A stretch of DNA of 64,000 nucleotides from a bacterium (GCA_024742475.1 JANSYI010000019.1:114880-178879), one strand, 5' to 3'. Counted from the first letter of the stretch, positions 53,451-63,394 are shown. Notes: a model not told the origin generated them from the letters alone. Program-made: numbers and translations.

Positions 53451-54514
53451 GCAGCCCGGTCAAGTCGCTCGAATGCGCCCTGGCCGAGCAGCGGTTCGAG
53501 CCCGTCTACCTGTTCTACGGCAACGAGCCCGGGCCCGTGAAGGAGAGCCTGGCGAAGATCCGCAAGGCGGTGCTCGAGCCGGGCATGGAGTCGTTCAACC
53601 ACGAGCGCTTTGCGGGACGAGAGCTCGAAGGCATGGGGCCGGTCATCGGCGCGTGTTCGCAGCTGCCGTTCATGGCCTCGCGCCGGCTGGTCGAGCTGCA
53701 CGACCCCGAGATGGTCGGCAAGGGCAAGGGCGACGCGGCCAAGGCCAGCCAGAGCGCGCTGGTCGACTACCTGAAGGACCCGGCGCCCACCACCGTGCTC
53801 GTGCTCGTCAGTGCGGGCATCGACGGGCGCTCGAAGATCGTCTCGGCCACCAAGAAGGTGGGCTTCGTCGCCAAGTTCGAGGCGATCCGCCGCGATCGTG
53901 ACGCGGTCGACTTCATCGCTCAGGTCGCGCGCGATCGCGGTGTCACCCTCGACCACGGCGCCGCCGAGCAGCTCGTGCTGCGGGTCGGCACCGGGCAGTC
54001 CGCGCTGCTGGCCGCGCTCGACCGTGCCAGCCTGCACGCAGGGGAGGGCGCGGGCATCACCACCGCCGATGTCGTGGCGGTCTGTGGACACACTCGCGAC
54101 GCGGTGATCTTCGACCTCACCGACGCGGTCGGCCTCGGCCAGCGCGACAAAGCGCTTTCGGTCCTCGCCCACCTCTTCACCGAGACCTCGGCCGGAGAGA
54201 TCGGTCAGGCCAACCAGGCGCTGTCGATGCTCATTCGCCAGCTGCGACTGGTCTTCACTGCGAAGGCCGCCGGCGGCAACCCGGCGCGCATCGGGCAGGT
54301 CGCGGGCGTCCCTCCCTTCGTCGCCAAGAAGCTCGCCGCCCAGGCGCGAGGCTTCGACGAGGCGAGGTTGCGGCGGGCGTATGCGGGGCTCGCCAGGCTC
54401 GACAAGGATCTCAAGGGCGGGGCGTTCTCGGTGACCAAGAGCCCCTACCTCGCGCTGCAGCGGTGGATCCTCGACGTGTGCGACGCGATGCCCCGGGTCG
54501 CTCCGCGAACCTGA
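53447..54514 (+). CDS. holA: DNA polymerase III delta subunit
   Basis: 355 residues. VYLFYGNEPGPVKESLAKI (N-terminal AAA-like domain), PFMASRRLVELHDPE, GQSALLAALDRA, QANQALSMLIRQLRLVF and FDEARLRRAYAGLARLDKDL match the clamp-loader delta subunit. The subunit opens the beta clamp. Standard partner is rpsT on the other strand immediately downstream, as here. Confidence 0.92.
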   Translation: MSSPVKSLECALAEQRFEPVYLFYGNEPGPVKESLAKIRKAVLEPGMESFNHERFAGRELEGMGPVIGACSQLPFMASRRLVELHDPEMVGKGKGDAAKASQSALVDYLKDPAPTTVLVLVSAGIDGRSKIVSATKKVGFVAKFEAIRRDRDAVDFIAQVARDRGVTLDHGAAEQLVLRVGTGQSALLAALDRASLHAGEGAGITTADVVAVCGHTRDAVIFDLTDAVGLGQRDKALSVLAHLFTETSAGEIGQANQALSMLIRQLRLVFTAKAAGGNPARIGQVAGVPPFVAKKLAAQARGFDEARLRRAYAGLARLDKDLKGGAFSVTKSPYLALQRWILDVCDAMPRVAPRT

Positions 54515-54556
54515 TCCCAGGCCCCCGCCGGAGCTCGGGCTTTGTGCGGGCCACGC

Positions 54557-54590
54557 AAAAACCCGCATCGGCGCGGGGCCAATGCGGGTT
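54557..54590 (-). terminator. rpsT terminator
   Basis: Read leftward, AACCCGCAT (54590-54582), loop, ATGCGGGTT (54568-54560) and a run of five T. It is 34 bases past the rpsT stop and would also end the holA transcript arriving from the left if read through. Classical intrinsic terminator. Confidence 0.85.
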
Positions 54591-54623
54591 CGTCTCGTTC
54601 GAACGGTTGCCGGGCGAGCCGAC

Positions 54624-54896
54624 TCAGGCAGCCTTGTCGGCTTTGGCGACCGCGGTCGTCAGGCGCGAGAAGTAGCGGGAGGCGGTGTTACGGTGGATGA
54701 CGCCCTTGCTGGCGGCCTTGGCCACGGCGTGCAGCGCCTTGGGAAGCGTTTCCTTGGCGGTCTGCACGTCACCTTTGCCCAGCGCGGCGCGGAGGCGCTT
54801 CATGTACGTGCGCATGGTGCTGAGGTGAAGGAGGTTGCGAGCGCGGCGCTTGGGCGCCTGGCGGTTACGTTTTTCGGAGGACTTGTGGTTTGCCAC
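54624..54896 (-). CDS. rpsT: 30S ribosomal protein S20
   Basis: 90 residues, basic and all-helical: MANHKSSEKRNRQAPKRR, TYMKRLRAAL, IHRNTASRYFSRLTTAV. GTG start at 54896. Opposite in direction to holA, as in many proteobacteria. Confidence 0.97.
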   Translation of the reverse strand: MANHKSSEKRNRQAPKRRARNLLHLSTMRTYMKRLRAALGKGDVQTAKETLPKALHAVAKAASKGVIHRNTASRYFSRLTTAVAKADKAA

Positions 54897-54992
54897 GGTA
54901 TTTCTCTCGAAGAGGCGGGCGCTTGCCCGGCAGAGTCTCGAACGGACGGCGGTTTTGGCTCACGGCACGAGGCTTGTCAAGCGGCAGGCGCA

Positions 54993-55853
54993 GTGCCAAA
55001 CATCAGGCTCGTGTTCGCCCGAAACTTCCGCGTCCTCGCTGCGTTGGGCCTCATGGCAGGGCTGGGCACCACTTCGTGTGTGTTCACACCGCCGCCGCCG
55101 CTCCCCGAAGAGCTGGCCGAAGGCGGCGATCCGGCCGCCGTCGGGGGGGCTGCGCCAGATGCGAACGCGCCCCAAGGCGAGGACGGGACCGCGCTGCAGT
55201 CGGTCTTCGCCAAAGGCGACCCCCCGGCGATCGGCATGACCGACGTGGAGATGCAGGCCTACGCCAAGGCCCAGGGCGACCCCAAGGGCGGCGTGTTCAC
55301 GCTGCCCGAGGCGCTCGCGGGCATCGAGGGCTCGGGCGCGCTGTGGGCGGTGTTCGAGCTGCCTGCCGGCAAGATCGAGTGCGAGCTGTTCGAGAACCAG
55401 GCGCCCAAGACCGTCGCCAACTTCGTCGGCCTCGCGCGCGGAAAGCGACCGTTCAAGGACGCCGAGCACGACGCGTGGATCACCAAGCCGTACTACGACG
55501 GCACGCTGTTCCACCGCGCGATCCCGGGCTTCATGGTCCAAGGAGGTGACCCCTTGGGGACCGGGCAGGGCGGTCCGGGGTACGTGATCCCCGACGAGTT
55601 CGCCCCGGGCCTGAGCCACGACCGCGCCGGGCGGCTGAGCATGGCCAACCGCGGCGCGGGGACGGGCGGTGGGCAGTTCTTCGTCACCCTCGGGCCGACC
55701 CTGCACCTCGACGGCGTCCACACGATCTTCGGACAGTGCACCGAGCCGTCCATCGCGGTCGCGGAGGCGCTCGCCGCGTCGGCCGACGGCGACGACCGCC
55801 CGCAGCCCGAGTCCAACGCGACGGTCACGCGCCTGGTCATCGAGCGGCGCTAG
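54993..55853 (+). CDS. Cyclophilin-type peptidyl-prolyl isomerase lipoprotein
   Basis: 286 residues from the GTG at 54993 (GTG at 55011 possible); lipobox TTSC, then a Pro/Ala/Gly linker. Cyclophilin domain at about 130-285: FHRAIPGFMVQGGDP, GAGTGGGQFFVTLGPTLHLD and HTIFG, with the catalytic Arg in FHRAIP. An envelope foldase for exported proteins. Divergent from rpsT. Confidence 0.9.
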   Translation: MPNIRLVFARNFRVLAALGLMAGLGTTSCVFTPPPPLPEELAEGGDPAAVGGAAPDANAPQGEDGTALQSVFAKGDPPAIGMTDVEMQAYAKAQGDPKGGVFTLPEALAGIEGSGALWAVFELPAGKIECELFENQAPKTVANFVGLARGKRPFKDAEHDAWITKPYYDGTLFHRAIPGFMVQGGDPLGTGQGGPGYVIPDEFAPGLSHDRAGRLSMANRGAGTGGGQFFVTLGPTLHLDGVHTIFGQCTEPSIAVAEALAASADGDDRPQPESNATVTRLVIERR

Positions 55854-55904
55854 AAAAACGGCCGCGCTGCGTGCATCGAGCGCGCGCGGGCGCATGGTCT
55901 GCCC

Positions 55905-56291
55905 ATGATGCGATGGCTGCAGCGAAACGTGTTCCTCTTCGACGGGCTCGGGGCGATCGGGAGCACCGCTGCCACCTGCACCATCGCGGTGGCGCTTCAG
56001 CCCGCCTTCGGCATGCCCGCGGCGACGCTGTGGGCCCTGGTGCTGCTCGCCGCCTGCTTCGTCGTCTACTCGCTGACGTGCTGGCGCCGCCGCGCGCCGA
56101 TGCGGCCGTGGCTGCCCATCGTCATGGCGGCCAACCTGACCTACTGCGTGGTGCTCGGTGGGGCCTTGATGGCGCACGCGCCCGCGCTGACGCGGCTGGG
56201 GACGCTCTACTTCACGGCAGAGATCCTCGTCATCGTGGGCGTGGTCGGCCTCGAGTGGACGGTGCTGCGGCGGGCGCGGGACGGTCGATGA
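55905..56291 (+). CDS. Four-segment membrane protein
   Basis: 128 residues with four hydrophobic segments (about 10-32, 38-58, 68-90, 95-118) and a RRRAP basic loop in the middle. Resembles small hypothetical membrane proteins without a named family. Starts at the first of two ATG codons. Confidence 0.7.
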   Translation: MMRWLQRNVFLFDGLGAIGSTAATCTIAVALQPAFGMPAATLWALVLLAACFVVYSLTCWRRRAPMRPWLPIVMAANLTYCVVLGGALMAHAPALTRLGTLYFTAEILVIVGVVGLEWTVLRRARDGR

Positions 56292-56318
56292 GTCGTCCGT
56301 CGCGTCGTGGGGCCCCGG

Positions 56319-57755
56319 TCAGCCGCGCATGCGCCGAGCGTTGCGCTTGGCCTTGGGCAGCGCCTCGGCGATCGACGCCGCGGTCCCCAGGGCCATCTTG
56401 GCCGGACCGGGCATCGGCACGAGATCTGCGGCCAGTCGCAGCGCCACCGAGGGATCACCGTCGCGCAGCGCCTTGACGCCCTCGAGCGCCCGCTTGACCT
56501 GCTTGCCGCCGGGGATCTTGTCGAGCGCGAGCAGGATGCCCGCTCTCGCGGCCGACTTGCCGTCGATCGAGCCGGCCTTGCCGAGCAGCTGCGCGAGCGC
56601 GTCGGGGCTGAGGGTGCCCCCCTGGGCGGCTGCGGCGGCCTCGTCACACTTGGCCGGGCCCACCATCGTGCCCGGCGGCAGGTCCTTGCGCGCCGTGCCG
56701 GCCGCGCACAGCTTCAGGTGCTCTTCGTAGGTGGCGTTGGTCGCCGCGACGCGCTCGGAGGCGCTCTGGGCCGTGCTGGCCGAGGCGGCCTGGGCGAACA
56801 TCGAGTCGATCTGCGCCTTGTACTTGGCCTCGTACTCGGCGTCGCCAAAGGTCTTGCGCATCTGGTCTTCGTACTGGACCTGGGCCGACTGCACGTTGGC
56901 GTCGAAGTTCTCGACGTACGCCTTGGCCTCCTCGAGGGTGGCCTCGCCCTGCATGGGAAGTGCGGCGAGCGTGGCTTCGGCGACCGTCTCGACCACGGTC
57001 GGGTCCCCGCCCTCGGCGAAGGCGACCTGGTAGGCGCCCATCAGCCCGATCGAGACGGCCGCGACCGCCTCGCGCCGCTGCTGGCTGGAGAGCAGCTGCT
57101 GGACCATCGCGTAGTCCTCGTCGGTCCAGTCCATCTCCATCTGACGCCGGGTGCGGATCATGTTCGCTGCCATCTGCATCGTGGTCATCGACCCGGTGGT
57201 CACCATCCAGCCGGCGTTCATGGCCGGGTCGACCGCGGCGCGGACCTGCGCCTTGAGGTCGTTGAGGGCCATGACGTGCTTGGCCCCGTTCTGCACGAAC
57301 TTCTGCTCCTTCTTCGACGCCTTGCCCTCGGCCATCTTTCGGCCGAGCACCGCGACCTTGTCGGTGTAGGAGTCCTTCAGCTGCACGAAGCCGTCGGCGA
57401 CGGGCTTGCCCTGGGCGTCGAGGACCGGCTCGAGGTAGAGCGTGATCTTCGCCTCGCGCAGGGCGGCCATCGTCTCGGACGCCGGCTTGGGCGTCTGCCC
57501 GCCGGGCATCGGCGATGCCTTGCCGAGCGCGGCCTCGAGCGCCGTGCGGAGCTTCGTCTCGTTCTGCTCGATCTGCGCGTCCATCTGCTTCATCTGCGCG
57601 ATGGCGGCCGCATCACCGGCGCGCGCGGCATCCTTCGACTCCTGCTCGATGACGGGCTGAGGCTGAGGCTGCGCGGTGTCGGCCGTCTTGCCGCCGAAGA
57701 GGGAACACGCCGAGCAGAGCAGCAGGGGCAGGGCGAGAGGCCGTGGGATGGTCAT
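56319..57755 (-). CDS. Large helical lipoprotein
   Basis: 478 residues from the ATG at 57755; lipobox CSAC at about Cys17. The mature protein is Ala/Gln/Met-rich and nearly all predicted helix, with long coiled-coil-like runs (AQMKQMDAQIEQNETKL, RTRRQMEMDW) and a short C-terminal region of paired helices (GGKQVKRALEGVKAL). Looks like an envelope scaffold or spacer. No family recognised. Confidence 0.7.
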   Translation of the reverse strand: MTIPRPLALPLLLCSACSLFGGKTADTAQPQPQPVIEQESKDAARAGDAAAIAQMKQMDAQIEQNETKLRTALEAALGKASPMPGGQTPKPASETMAALREAKITLYLEPVLDAQGKPVADGFVQLKDSYTDKVAVLGRKMAEGKASKKEQKFVQNGAKHVMALNDLKAQVRAAVDPAMNAGWMVTTGSMTTMQMAANMIRTRRQMEMDWTDEDYAMVQQLLSSQQRREAVAAVSIGLMGAYQVAFAEGGDPTVVETVAEATLAALPMQGEATLEEAKAYVENFDANVQSAQVQYEDQMRKTFGDAEYEAKYKAQIDSMFAQAASASTAQSASERVAATNATYEEHLKLCAAGTARKDLPPGTMVGPAKCDEAAAAAQGGTLSPDALAQLLGKAGSIDGKSAARAGILLALDKIPGGKQVKRALEGVKALRDGDPSVALRLAADLVPMPGPAKMALGTAASIAEALPKAKRNARRMRG

Positions 57756-57937
57756 GCCGAGCGTCGAATGAAAGATTCGTGCCAACGGACCAGACATACG
57801 CATTGCGTGGTCCGAGGTGTTGCGCGTTCACAGATTGGGTCGACGGCGACCGCGACGGCTACCCGATCTGGGTCCGCCCGCGCGGGACCTCCCGACGTTG
57901 CGTCGTCGCGCCGGTCGAGGTCCAATCAGCCCTGCAC

Positions 57938-58876
57938 GTGAGCGCGCATCGTTCAGAGTACGTACAGCGGATCAATCGGGTCGTCGACTACGTCGAGGCG
58001 CATCTGCTCGAGCCGCTTCCCCTCGAGCAGCTGGCCTCGGTGGCGCACTTCTCCCCGTTCCACTTTCACCGGGTCTTTCGGGCGATGATCGGTGAGACGC
58101 CCCAGCAGTTCGTGCAGCGGCTGCGTCTCGAGCGTGCGGCGCTCGAGCTGCGTCGGCGTCCAGACCAGCCGGTCACCGAGATCGCGCTGGAGTCCGGGTT
58201 TGCGAGCCCTGCGACCTTCGCCCGGGCGTTTCGGAGCGCCTTCGGCGTGAGCGCGACCCAGTGGCGCGCCGAGAAAGAGCGCAAGCTCGGCAAAGCGCTC
58301 CGCAAGGAGGGCGTCGTCGCCCAGGAGGCTGGCGCCGAAGATGACGCGATGAAGCGAACAGACGACCTCGCGAAGGTCACCGTCAAGACCCTTCCACCCC
58401 TGCGCGTCGCGTACGTGCGCAACACGGGACCCTACGCGTGCGACCAGGCGCTCTTTGCCGGGCTGGTGACGACGATCGGCACATGGGCGGCCGCTCGGGA
58501 CGTCTTCGGACCCGACACGACCCTCGACAAAGCACGCGGCGCGGGAGGGCTCCTGTGCGTCTATCACGACAGCCCCGACGTGACGGCCGAAGAGCGCCTT
58601 CGCATCAGCGCCTGCGTTGCGATCGATGACGAGATGGTCGTCGATGGCGTCGCCAGCGACATGCGGCTTCACGCGGGGCGCTACGCCGTCGCCCACTTCA
58701 GAATCGAGATGGCGCAGTATCCCGAGGCGTGGCCCTGGCTGATCGAGCGGTGGCTGCCCGACAGCGGCTACCAGCCCGACGACCACCCCGGCTACGAACG
58801 CTATCTCAACGTCCCGGAGCAGGATCCTCGAGGCAAGCTCGAGTTCGAAATCTGCCTGCCCGTACGTCCGTTGTGA
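57938..58876 (+). CDS. AraC-type regulator with GyrI-like effector domain
   Basis: 312 residues from the GTG at 57938. Helix-turn-helix pair at about 8-105 (LLEPLPLEQLASVAHFSPFH, VTEIALESGFASPATFARAF) followed by a GyrI-like small-molecule binding domain (about 155-312; PLRVAYVRNTGPY, CVAIDDEM, HAGRYAVAHFRI, YERYLN). Such proteins of the Rob/SoxS type respond to bulky hydrophobic ligands and control efflux. Target genes are not evident nearby. Confidence 0.9.
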   Translation: MSAHRSEYVQRINRVVDYVEAHLLEPLPLEQLASVAHFSPFHFHRVFRAMIGETPQQFVQRLRLERAALELRRRPDQPVTEIALESGFASPATFARAFRSAFGVSATQWRAEKERKLGKALRKEGVVAQEAGAEDDAMKRTDDLAKVTVKTLPPLRVAYVRNTGPYACDQALFAGLVTTIGTWAAARDVFGPDTTLDKARGAGGLLCVYHDSPDVTAEERLRISACVAIDDEMVVDGVASDMRLHAGRYAVAHFRIEMAQYPEAWPWLIERWLPDSGYQPDDHPGYERYLNVPEQDPRGKLEFEICLPVRPL

Positions 58877-58891
58877 CGGGCCGCGCCGCGC

Positions 58892-61800
58892 TCACTTGCG
58901 CGAGCGCTTGGCCATCGACGCCGCGCGCTGGTCTTCGCGGCGCTTGGCCTGCTTCTCGGCCCGGGCGGCCTTCTTGGCGTCACGTGCCTCGCGGCGGCGC
59001 TGCGCTCGGGTCGGCTCGGTGGGGGCGGGGCCCCGATCGATCTTGGCCCCGAAGATCGAAGTGTACTTGCGGCCGCCCTGTACGCCGCCTCCGAACGCGC
59101 CGAAGAGGGCGCGCCAGCCGCGAGCGTTGGGGTCGTCGGCGCTGCCTTCGAACCACCAGCCCAGGCCCGGTCCGATGACCTTGGTGTCGCGCTGCGGCGA
59201 CTTCCAGCGGGTGAACAGGGCGGGCACCATCTGGAAGGTGTTGCCCTTGGTGCGAATGTCCCACCAGGCGAAGGCGCCAAAGGTGCCCTGATTCTGGCCG
59301 CGCTCGATGTGCCAGACGAGCGGGAACTGGACGAAGTCGAGGTTCTCGCCCTTGCGGACCTGCGTGTACGCGCCGGGGATGGCGAAGACCGCCTTGTCTT
59401 CGGCGAAGTTGTTGTCGCGGATGAACAGCGGAAGCAGCCAGTACAGTCGGCGCTCGGCGTATGCCTCGGAGAAGAAGAACACCGGGGGGGCGACGGTGGT
59501 GGACACCTTGTGCTGCTGCCGCCACTGCCAGTAGAGCAGGCCGACCTCGGCGAATCGGCGGTCCTCTTGGCGTCGGGCGATGAACAGCGGCGGCGCTGCG
59601 AGGGTCACGCTGGTGTCCTCGAGGCGATGCGCCTTGCGGTACCACAGCGGGAAGAAGAACGAGCGTTTGTGCGTGTTGGTCGTGCGCAGGCCGAAGTTGC
59701 CCGCGTACCAGCCCAGGGTCTTGCCCGGCTCGTTGTTGATGCCGAACAGCGGCGTGTACAGACGGACGCGTCCGGGCTTGCGGTCGTAGTAGTAGACCAG
59801 CGCCCCGTGGGTGCGGCGACCGTTGCCGTCCTTGCCGTACAGGAACAGCGGCGCGCTGCCCCACAGCGTGTAGCGGCTCTTCGGGTCGTCCCCGGCCTGG
59901 AACCCGCCTTTTTCGAAGCGGAAGAGCAGGGGCACGTAGCCGGTGAAGCGCGTGTTTCGCTGCAGCCGGAAGATGTCGAAGAAGCCGACGGGGGCGAGCG
60001 AGAAGCGGCTGTGGTCGTAGCCGCGGCGGCCCCCGAAGACGAACGGGAAGGCGGCCCAGCGGCGGCGGCCGTCTGCGCGCTGGCGGTCGAACCAAAGCGG
60101 CACGGCGATGGTCGTGTGCTCGTCCTTGGACTTGTCCTCAAAGTGGAAGATCGCCGGCAGCGCGAGCAGGCGGCGCTTCTTCTCGGCGTCGTACCACCAC
60201 CAAAGCGGCGCGACCCCGGCGTTGAGACCCTCGCGACTGAGGCGGTGGAAGCCGGTTCCGACGATGTACGTGTGGGTCCGGCGTCGCCGGTCACGCGAGA
60301 AGAAGAAGGGGAATCCCGCGTCGACGTCCACGCCGCCGGGCTGCCGCTGACGGAAGTAGAAGGGCACGACCGCCAGCCCCGTGCGGGGCTTGTCTCCGCG
60401 GACTCGGCTGTGCCAGACCAGCGGGGTGTAGACGTCGAGGTCGTCGGTGGGCGTGCGGCGGCGGAAGAACAGCGGCACCGCGCCCGTGTGACTCGAGCGG
60501 CCGCCCTCGACCGGGTGGTCGTCATGGAAGACCAGCGGGAGGACGCCCCAGCCGTCGCGGTCTGCGGTCTTGCGCCGGTAGTAGGGGCCGTAGACGGCGG
60601 TCCGGTCCGAACCGCGCGCGTACATGCCTCCGACGGGCGTGATGATGGCCGTGCGTCCGGGGAGCTTACGGCGGTAGTACAGCGGGAAGAACACGCTGTG
60701 GCGCTCGGCACCGTTGCCGCGCATGACGTCCCACGCCAGGGCGCCGACGCCGATCGTCCGGCCCGTCGGGCTCTTCGAGCGCACGAACACTGGGGAGATC
60801 GTCAGCCGCTGCTGGGTGTCCTTGGAGGTCACATCACCGATCAGCAGCCAGGGCACGATGCCATAGCGGTACTGCGGACCGTTGCCCCAGAACGCGATCG
60901 GGGCCAGGCCGCCGGCAGAGCTCGACGCGTCCTTGTGGTGGTAGACCGGGCCCGCGACGAGCGTGCGACGCTGCCGTTCGCGGTCGCGTACGTGCCAAAG
61001 CAGAGGCGTGATGACCTGGTAGTGCTTGCCTTTGCCCCACCCGACGAACGAGAGGGCGGGGACCAGGCCCACGTGGGTGCGACCGTCGCGGCGATCTCCG
61101 TAGCCCAACGGCCCGGCGACCCAGAGGCTGCGCGCGGGTTGTTCCTCGGTGGCGGGGCGCTTGGCGTGCCACACCAGGCCGCCCACGGTGCCGAACCGGC
61201 GCCCGTCGGCTCCTTGGGCGAACCCGGTGAGCGCGGGCAGCACCCCAAAGCCCCAGCCGTCTTGGCCACGGCGGCCACCGCCCAGCGGGGTCCAGACCGC
61301 GGTGCTCGTGGGCGTGCTGCGGGTCAGGGCCAGCGGCGCGATCACGTTGGTGGTCCGGCCGTAGGTCTTGTCGTGAAAGCGGAAGAAGAGCGGGGCGCCG
61401 ACGATGTTGCGCTGGTGGGGGTCGTCGTACCAGCCCACCGGGCCGGCGACGGTCAGCGTGCTGCCCTGCAGCTCGTTGCGAGCGCGCCAGAACAAGGGCG
61501 TCGCCGACATGACGCTGCGCTCGGGATTCTTCGACCCGAAGCTCAGCGCCAGCGGGACGGCCCACGCCGATTTGCGTCGGGCGGTGTCGGTGCGGCGGAT
61601 CCACGGGAGGGACCAAACCTCTTTGCGGTTGCCGAACTCGCTTTGGTGCAAGAGCACGAACGGCGCGAACGCGGAGTACTTGCGACCCTTGAGCTTGTTG
61701 TATCCGCCGAAGTAGACCAGCGAGTAGTCGAACCGCTTGAGCCCCCGCTGGAACCGGAAGAAGAAGGGCGCGGCGACGAAGTGCCGGCGGTCGTTTTGAA

Positions 61801-62560
61801 GATCGGCGTCCTTGGTGTCCTTGCTGCCGTACCAAAAGAGCAGGGACGACACGCCGCGGAAGCTGTCGGGCGTCTTTTGCTGGTAGTGGAAGGGGACGAC
61901 GAGGAAGTTCTTCACGAACTTCGTGCCCCACCACCACACCAGCGGGAACTGGCCGAAGTTGAACTGCTCGCCCACGCGGCGGTAGCCCATCAGCAGCGGC
62001 ACCGCGCCCCAGACGGTCTTGCGCTCGGAGAAACCGCCGAAGAAGAGCACGGCCGGGTTGATCCAGCGACGCCGCTCCATCCGCTTGTCGTACCAGCCGA
62101 ACGTGAGCGAGAGGTCCGCGTGCAGGAGCTTCTCGGGATGACCGGGCTTGGGCGTGCGGTGGATGAAGAACGGGGGGACGGCCTTGGTCGTGTGCGTGTC
62201 GAACTCGCGGTCGAACCAAAACGGAGGGACCTGTCGCTTGCGCAGCAGGGTCGGGGCCTGGGCCGAGCCGCCGGCGGACGCGTCGGCGTCGCCGGGCGTG
62301 GCGATCGTCGGCGCGGCGTCGTCCGACGTTGGTGCGCCTGCGGGCGCCTCCGGAGGCGGCGCGAACGCTGTTGCTGCACCGAGGGAGACCCCGCGCGCTT
62401 GCGAAACTTGCGGGATCAAGGCGGTCGGCGAACGCAGAGGTACGTGCGCGATCGAGCCCGCGCGAGCAGTGCTCGGCACGAGAACGAACATGACGGCCAG
62501 CACGAGCAGCCAGGCCAGGCTCGATGCCTGACGGTGGAATTGGGGGGGCGCCGGCGGCAC
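58892..62560 (-). CDS. Secreted giant Pro-aromatic repeat protein
   Basis: 1,222 residues (GTG at 62560). Signal peptide about 1-34 ending STARA; Pro/Ala linker to about 110; then until about 1150 an almost unbroken series of 17-20 residue units with the core hydrophobic-x-hydrophobic-(A/T/V)PL-F/W-x-R-x(R/K): for example VGAPLFFRF, VITPLLWHVRD, AVPLFFRRR, TGYVPLLFRF, SFFFPLWYRK. I count roughly 50. The alternation fits beta strands with charged turns, as in a very large barrel, sheet or solenoid. The C-terminus is a strongly basic Ala/Arg/Lys helix. No known family. Confidence 0.75.
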   Translation of the reverse strand: MPPAPPQFHRQASSLAWLLVLAVMFVLVPSTARAGSIAHVPLRSPTALIPQVSQARGVSLGAATAFAPPPEAPAGAPTSDDAAPTIATPGDADASAGGSAQAPTLLRKRQVPPFWFDREFDTHTTKAVPPFFIHRTPKPGHPEKLLHADLSLTFGWYDKRMERRRWINPAVLFFGGFSERKTVWGAVPLLMGYRRVGEQFNFGQFPLVWWWGTKFVKNFLVVPFHYQQKTPDSFRGVSSLLFWYGSKDTKDADLQNDRRHFVAAPFFFRFQRGLKRFDYSLVYFGGYNKLKGRKYSAFAPFVLLHQSEFGNRKEVWSLPWIRRTDTARRKSAWAVPLALSFGSKNPERSVMSATPLFWRARNELQGSTLTVAGPVGWYDDPHQRNIVGAPLFFRFHDKTYGRTTNVIAPLALTRSTPTSTAVWTPLGGGRRGQDGWGFGVLPALTGFAQGADGRRFGTVGGLVWHAKRPATEEQPARSLWVAGPLGYGDRRDGRTHVGLVPALSFVGWGKGKHYQVITPLLWHVRDRERQRRTLVAGPVYHHKDASSSAGGLAPIAFWGNGPQYRYGIVPWLLIGDVTSKDTQQRLTISPVFVRSKSPTGRTIGVGALAWDVMRGNGAERHSVFFPLYYRRKLPGRTAIITPVGGMYARGSDRTAVYGPYYRRKTADRDGWGVLPLVFHDDHPVEGGRSSHTGAVPLFFRRRTPTDDLDVYTPLVWHSRVRGDKPRTGLAVVPFYFRQRQPGGVDVDAGFPFFFSRDRRRRTHTYIVGTGFHRLSREGLNAGVAPLWWWYDAEKKRRLLALPAIFHFEDKSKDEHTTIAVPLWFDRQRADGRRRWAAFPFVFGGRRGYDHSRFSLAPVGFFDIFRLQRNTRFTGYVPLLFRFEKGGFQAGDDPKSRYTLWGSAPLFLYGKDGNGRRTHGALVYYYDRKPGRVRLYTPLFGINNEPGKTLGWYAGNFGLRTTNTHKRSFFFPLWYRKAHRLEDTSVTLAAPPLFIARRQEDRRFAEVGLLYWQWRQQHKVSTTVAPPVFFFSEAYAERRLYWLLPLFIRDNNFAEDKAVFAIPGAYTQVRKGENLDFVQFPLVWHIERGQNQGTFGAFAWWDIRTKGNTFQMVPALFTRWKSPQRDTKVIGPGLGWWFEGSADDPNARGWRALFGAFGGGVQGGRKYTSIFGAKIDRGPAPTEPTRAQRRREARDAKKAARAEKQAKRREDQRAASMAKRSRK

Positions 62561-62722
62561 GGGTCGCGACGGTCTACGACACTGTGCGGTTTGCGGTCAA
62601 TGGCGCCGGGTTCGGTGTCGATCGGGATCACGGCGCGAAGTCCGGGGCCCCCGCCCGTTCCTGAATCGGCCCCTGAACGCTTCACTTTGACAGCGGGCGG
62701 TGGACGCACTACACCGCGGCGC

Positions 62723-63394
62723 ATGTCCGGTGCCCCGCAGCCCCCCGAGACCCTGCGCGTCGACGTCTCGGCGATGCGGCGTCGAGGCGAATCTCATGGC
62801 CGGGTCGAGGCGGATCTCTCTGCCGCCTGGCTGGCGAAGGTCTTGGCCGATACCGACGCCGAGGTGCGTGAGGGCGGCCGGGTGACGATGGACCTCTCGC
62901 TGCCCACCGACGGTCCTGTCATCGCCTCGGGCCAGCTCACGCTCGACTTCGTGGTCCCGTGCGGTCGCTGCCTGGAGGACGCGCACGTCGACGGCAGCGC
63001 TCGCATCGACGCGATGTTCGTCCTGGGCGCCTCGGTGAAGCATGAAGAGGACGAAGACGGCCTCGCGCTCGACGAGGACGCGCTGGACACCTGGCCCTAC
63101 GATGGCCGCACCGTCGACCTGGCGGCGGTCGTGACCGAATATGTAAAGGTTGCCTACCCGATGCGCGCGCTGTGCGAGCGCGGCGAAGACTGCCAGGGCC
63201 TTTGTTCTGGCTGCGGCACCAACCTCAACGAGACGCCGCCGCGCCGCGCGGGATCCCGCGCGTTCTGCGTGAAATGCGGGCAGGAGTTCTTCGGAGCCGT
63301 CGGCGAGCCGCCCGCGGACGCCGAAGAGGCCGAAGAACCGCCCAAGACCAGCGCGTTGGCCGACGCGCTGCGCAAGATCGACCTCCCGGACTGA
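62723..63394 (+). CDS. yceD: YceD/DUF177 protein
   Basis: 223 residues from the ATG at 62723. LRVDVSAM at the N-terminus, PCGRCLEDAHV, TWPYDGRTVDL and LCSGCGTNLNE match the YceD family, which lies before rpmF in most bacteria and is linked to 23S rRNA. A second Cys pair (CVKCG) in the C-terminal part could form a zinc site with CSGC. Acidic tail. Confidence 0.88.
   Translation: MSGAPQPPETLRVDVSAMRRRGESHGRVEADLSAAWLAKVLADTDAEVREGGRVTMDLSLPTDGPVIASGQLTLDFVVPCGRCLEDAHVDGSARIDAMFVLGASVKHEEDEDGLALDEDALDTWPYDGRTVDLAAVVTEYVKVAYPMRALCERGEDCQGLCSGCGTNLNETPPRRAGSRAFCVKCGQEFFGAVGEPPADAEEAEEPPKTSALADALRKIDLPD

Noticed and set aside
58892..62560. Frameshifted or fused gene
   Set aside because: The repeat pattern is continuous in one frame from the signal peptide to the basic tail.
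59309..62722. Long rightward open frame opposite the giant repeat gene, continuous with yceD
   Set aside because: It is the antisense of the repeat protein in GC-rich DNA; composition is unnatural (Arg/Val/Ala/Glu-rich without domains) and yceD has its own normal start at 62723.
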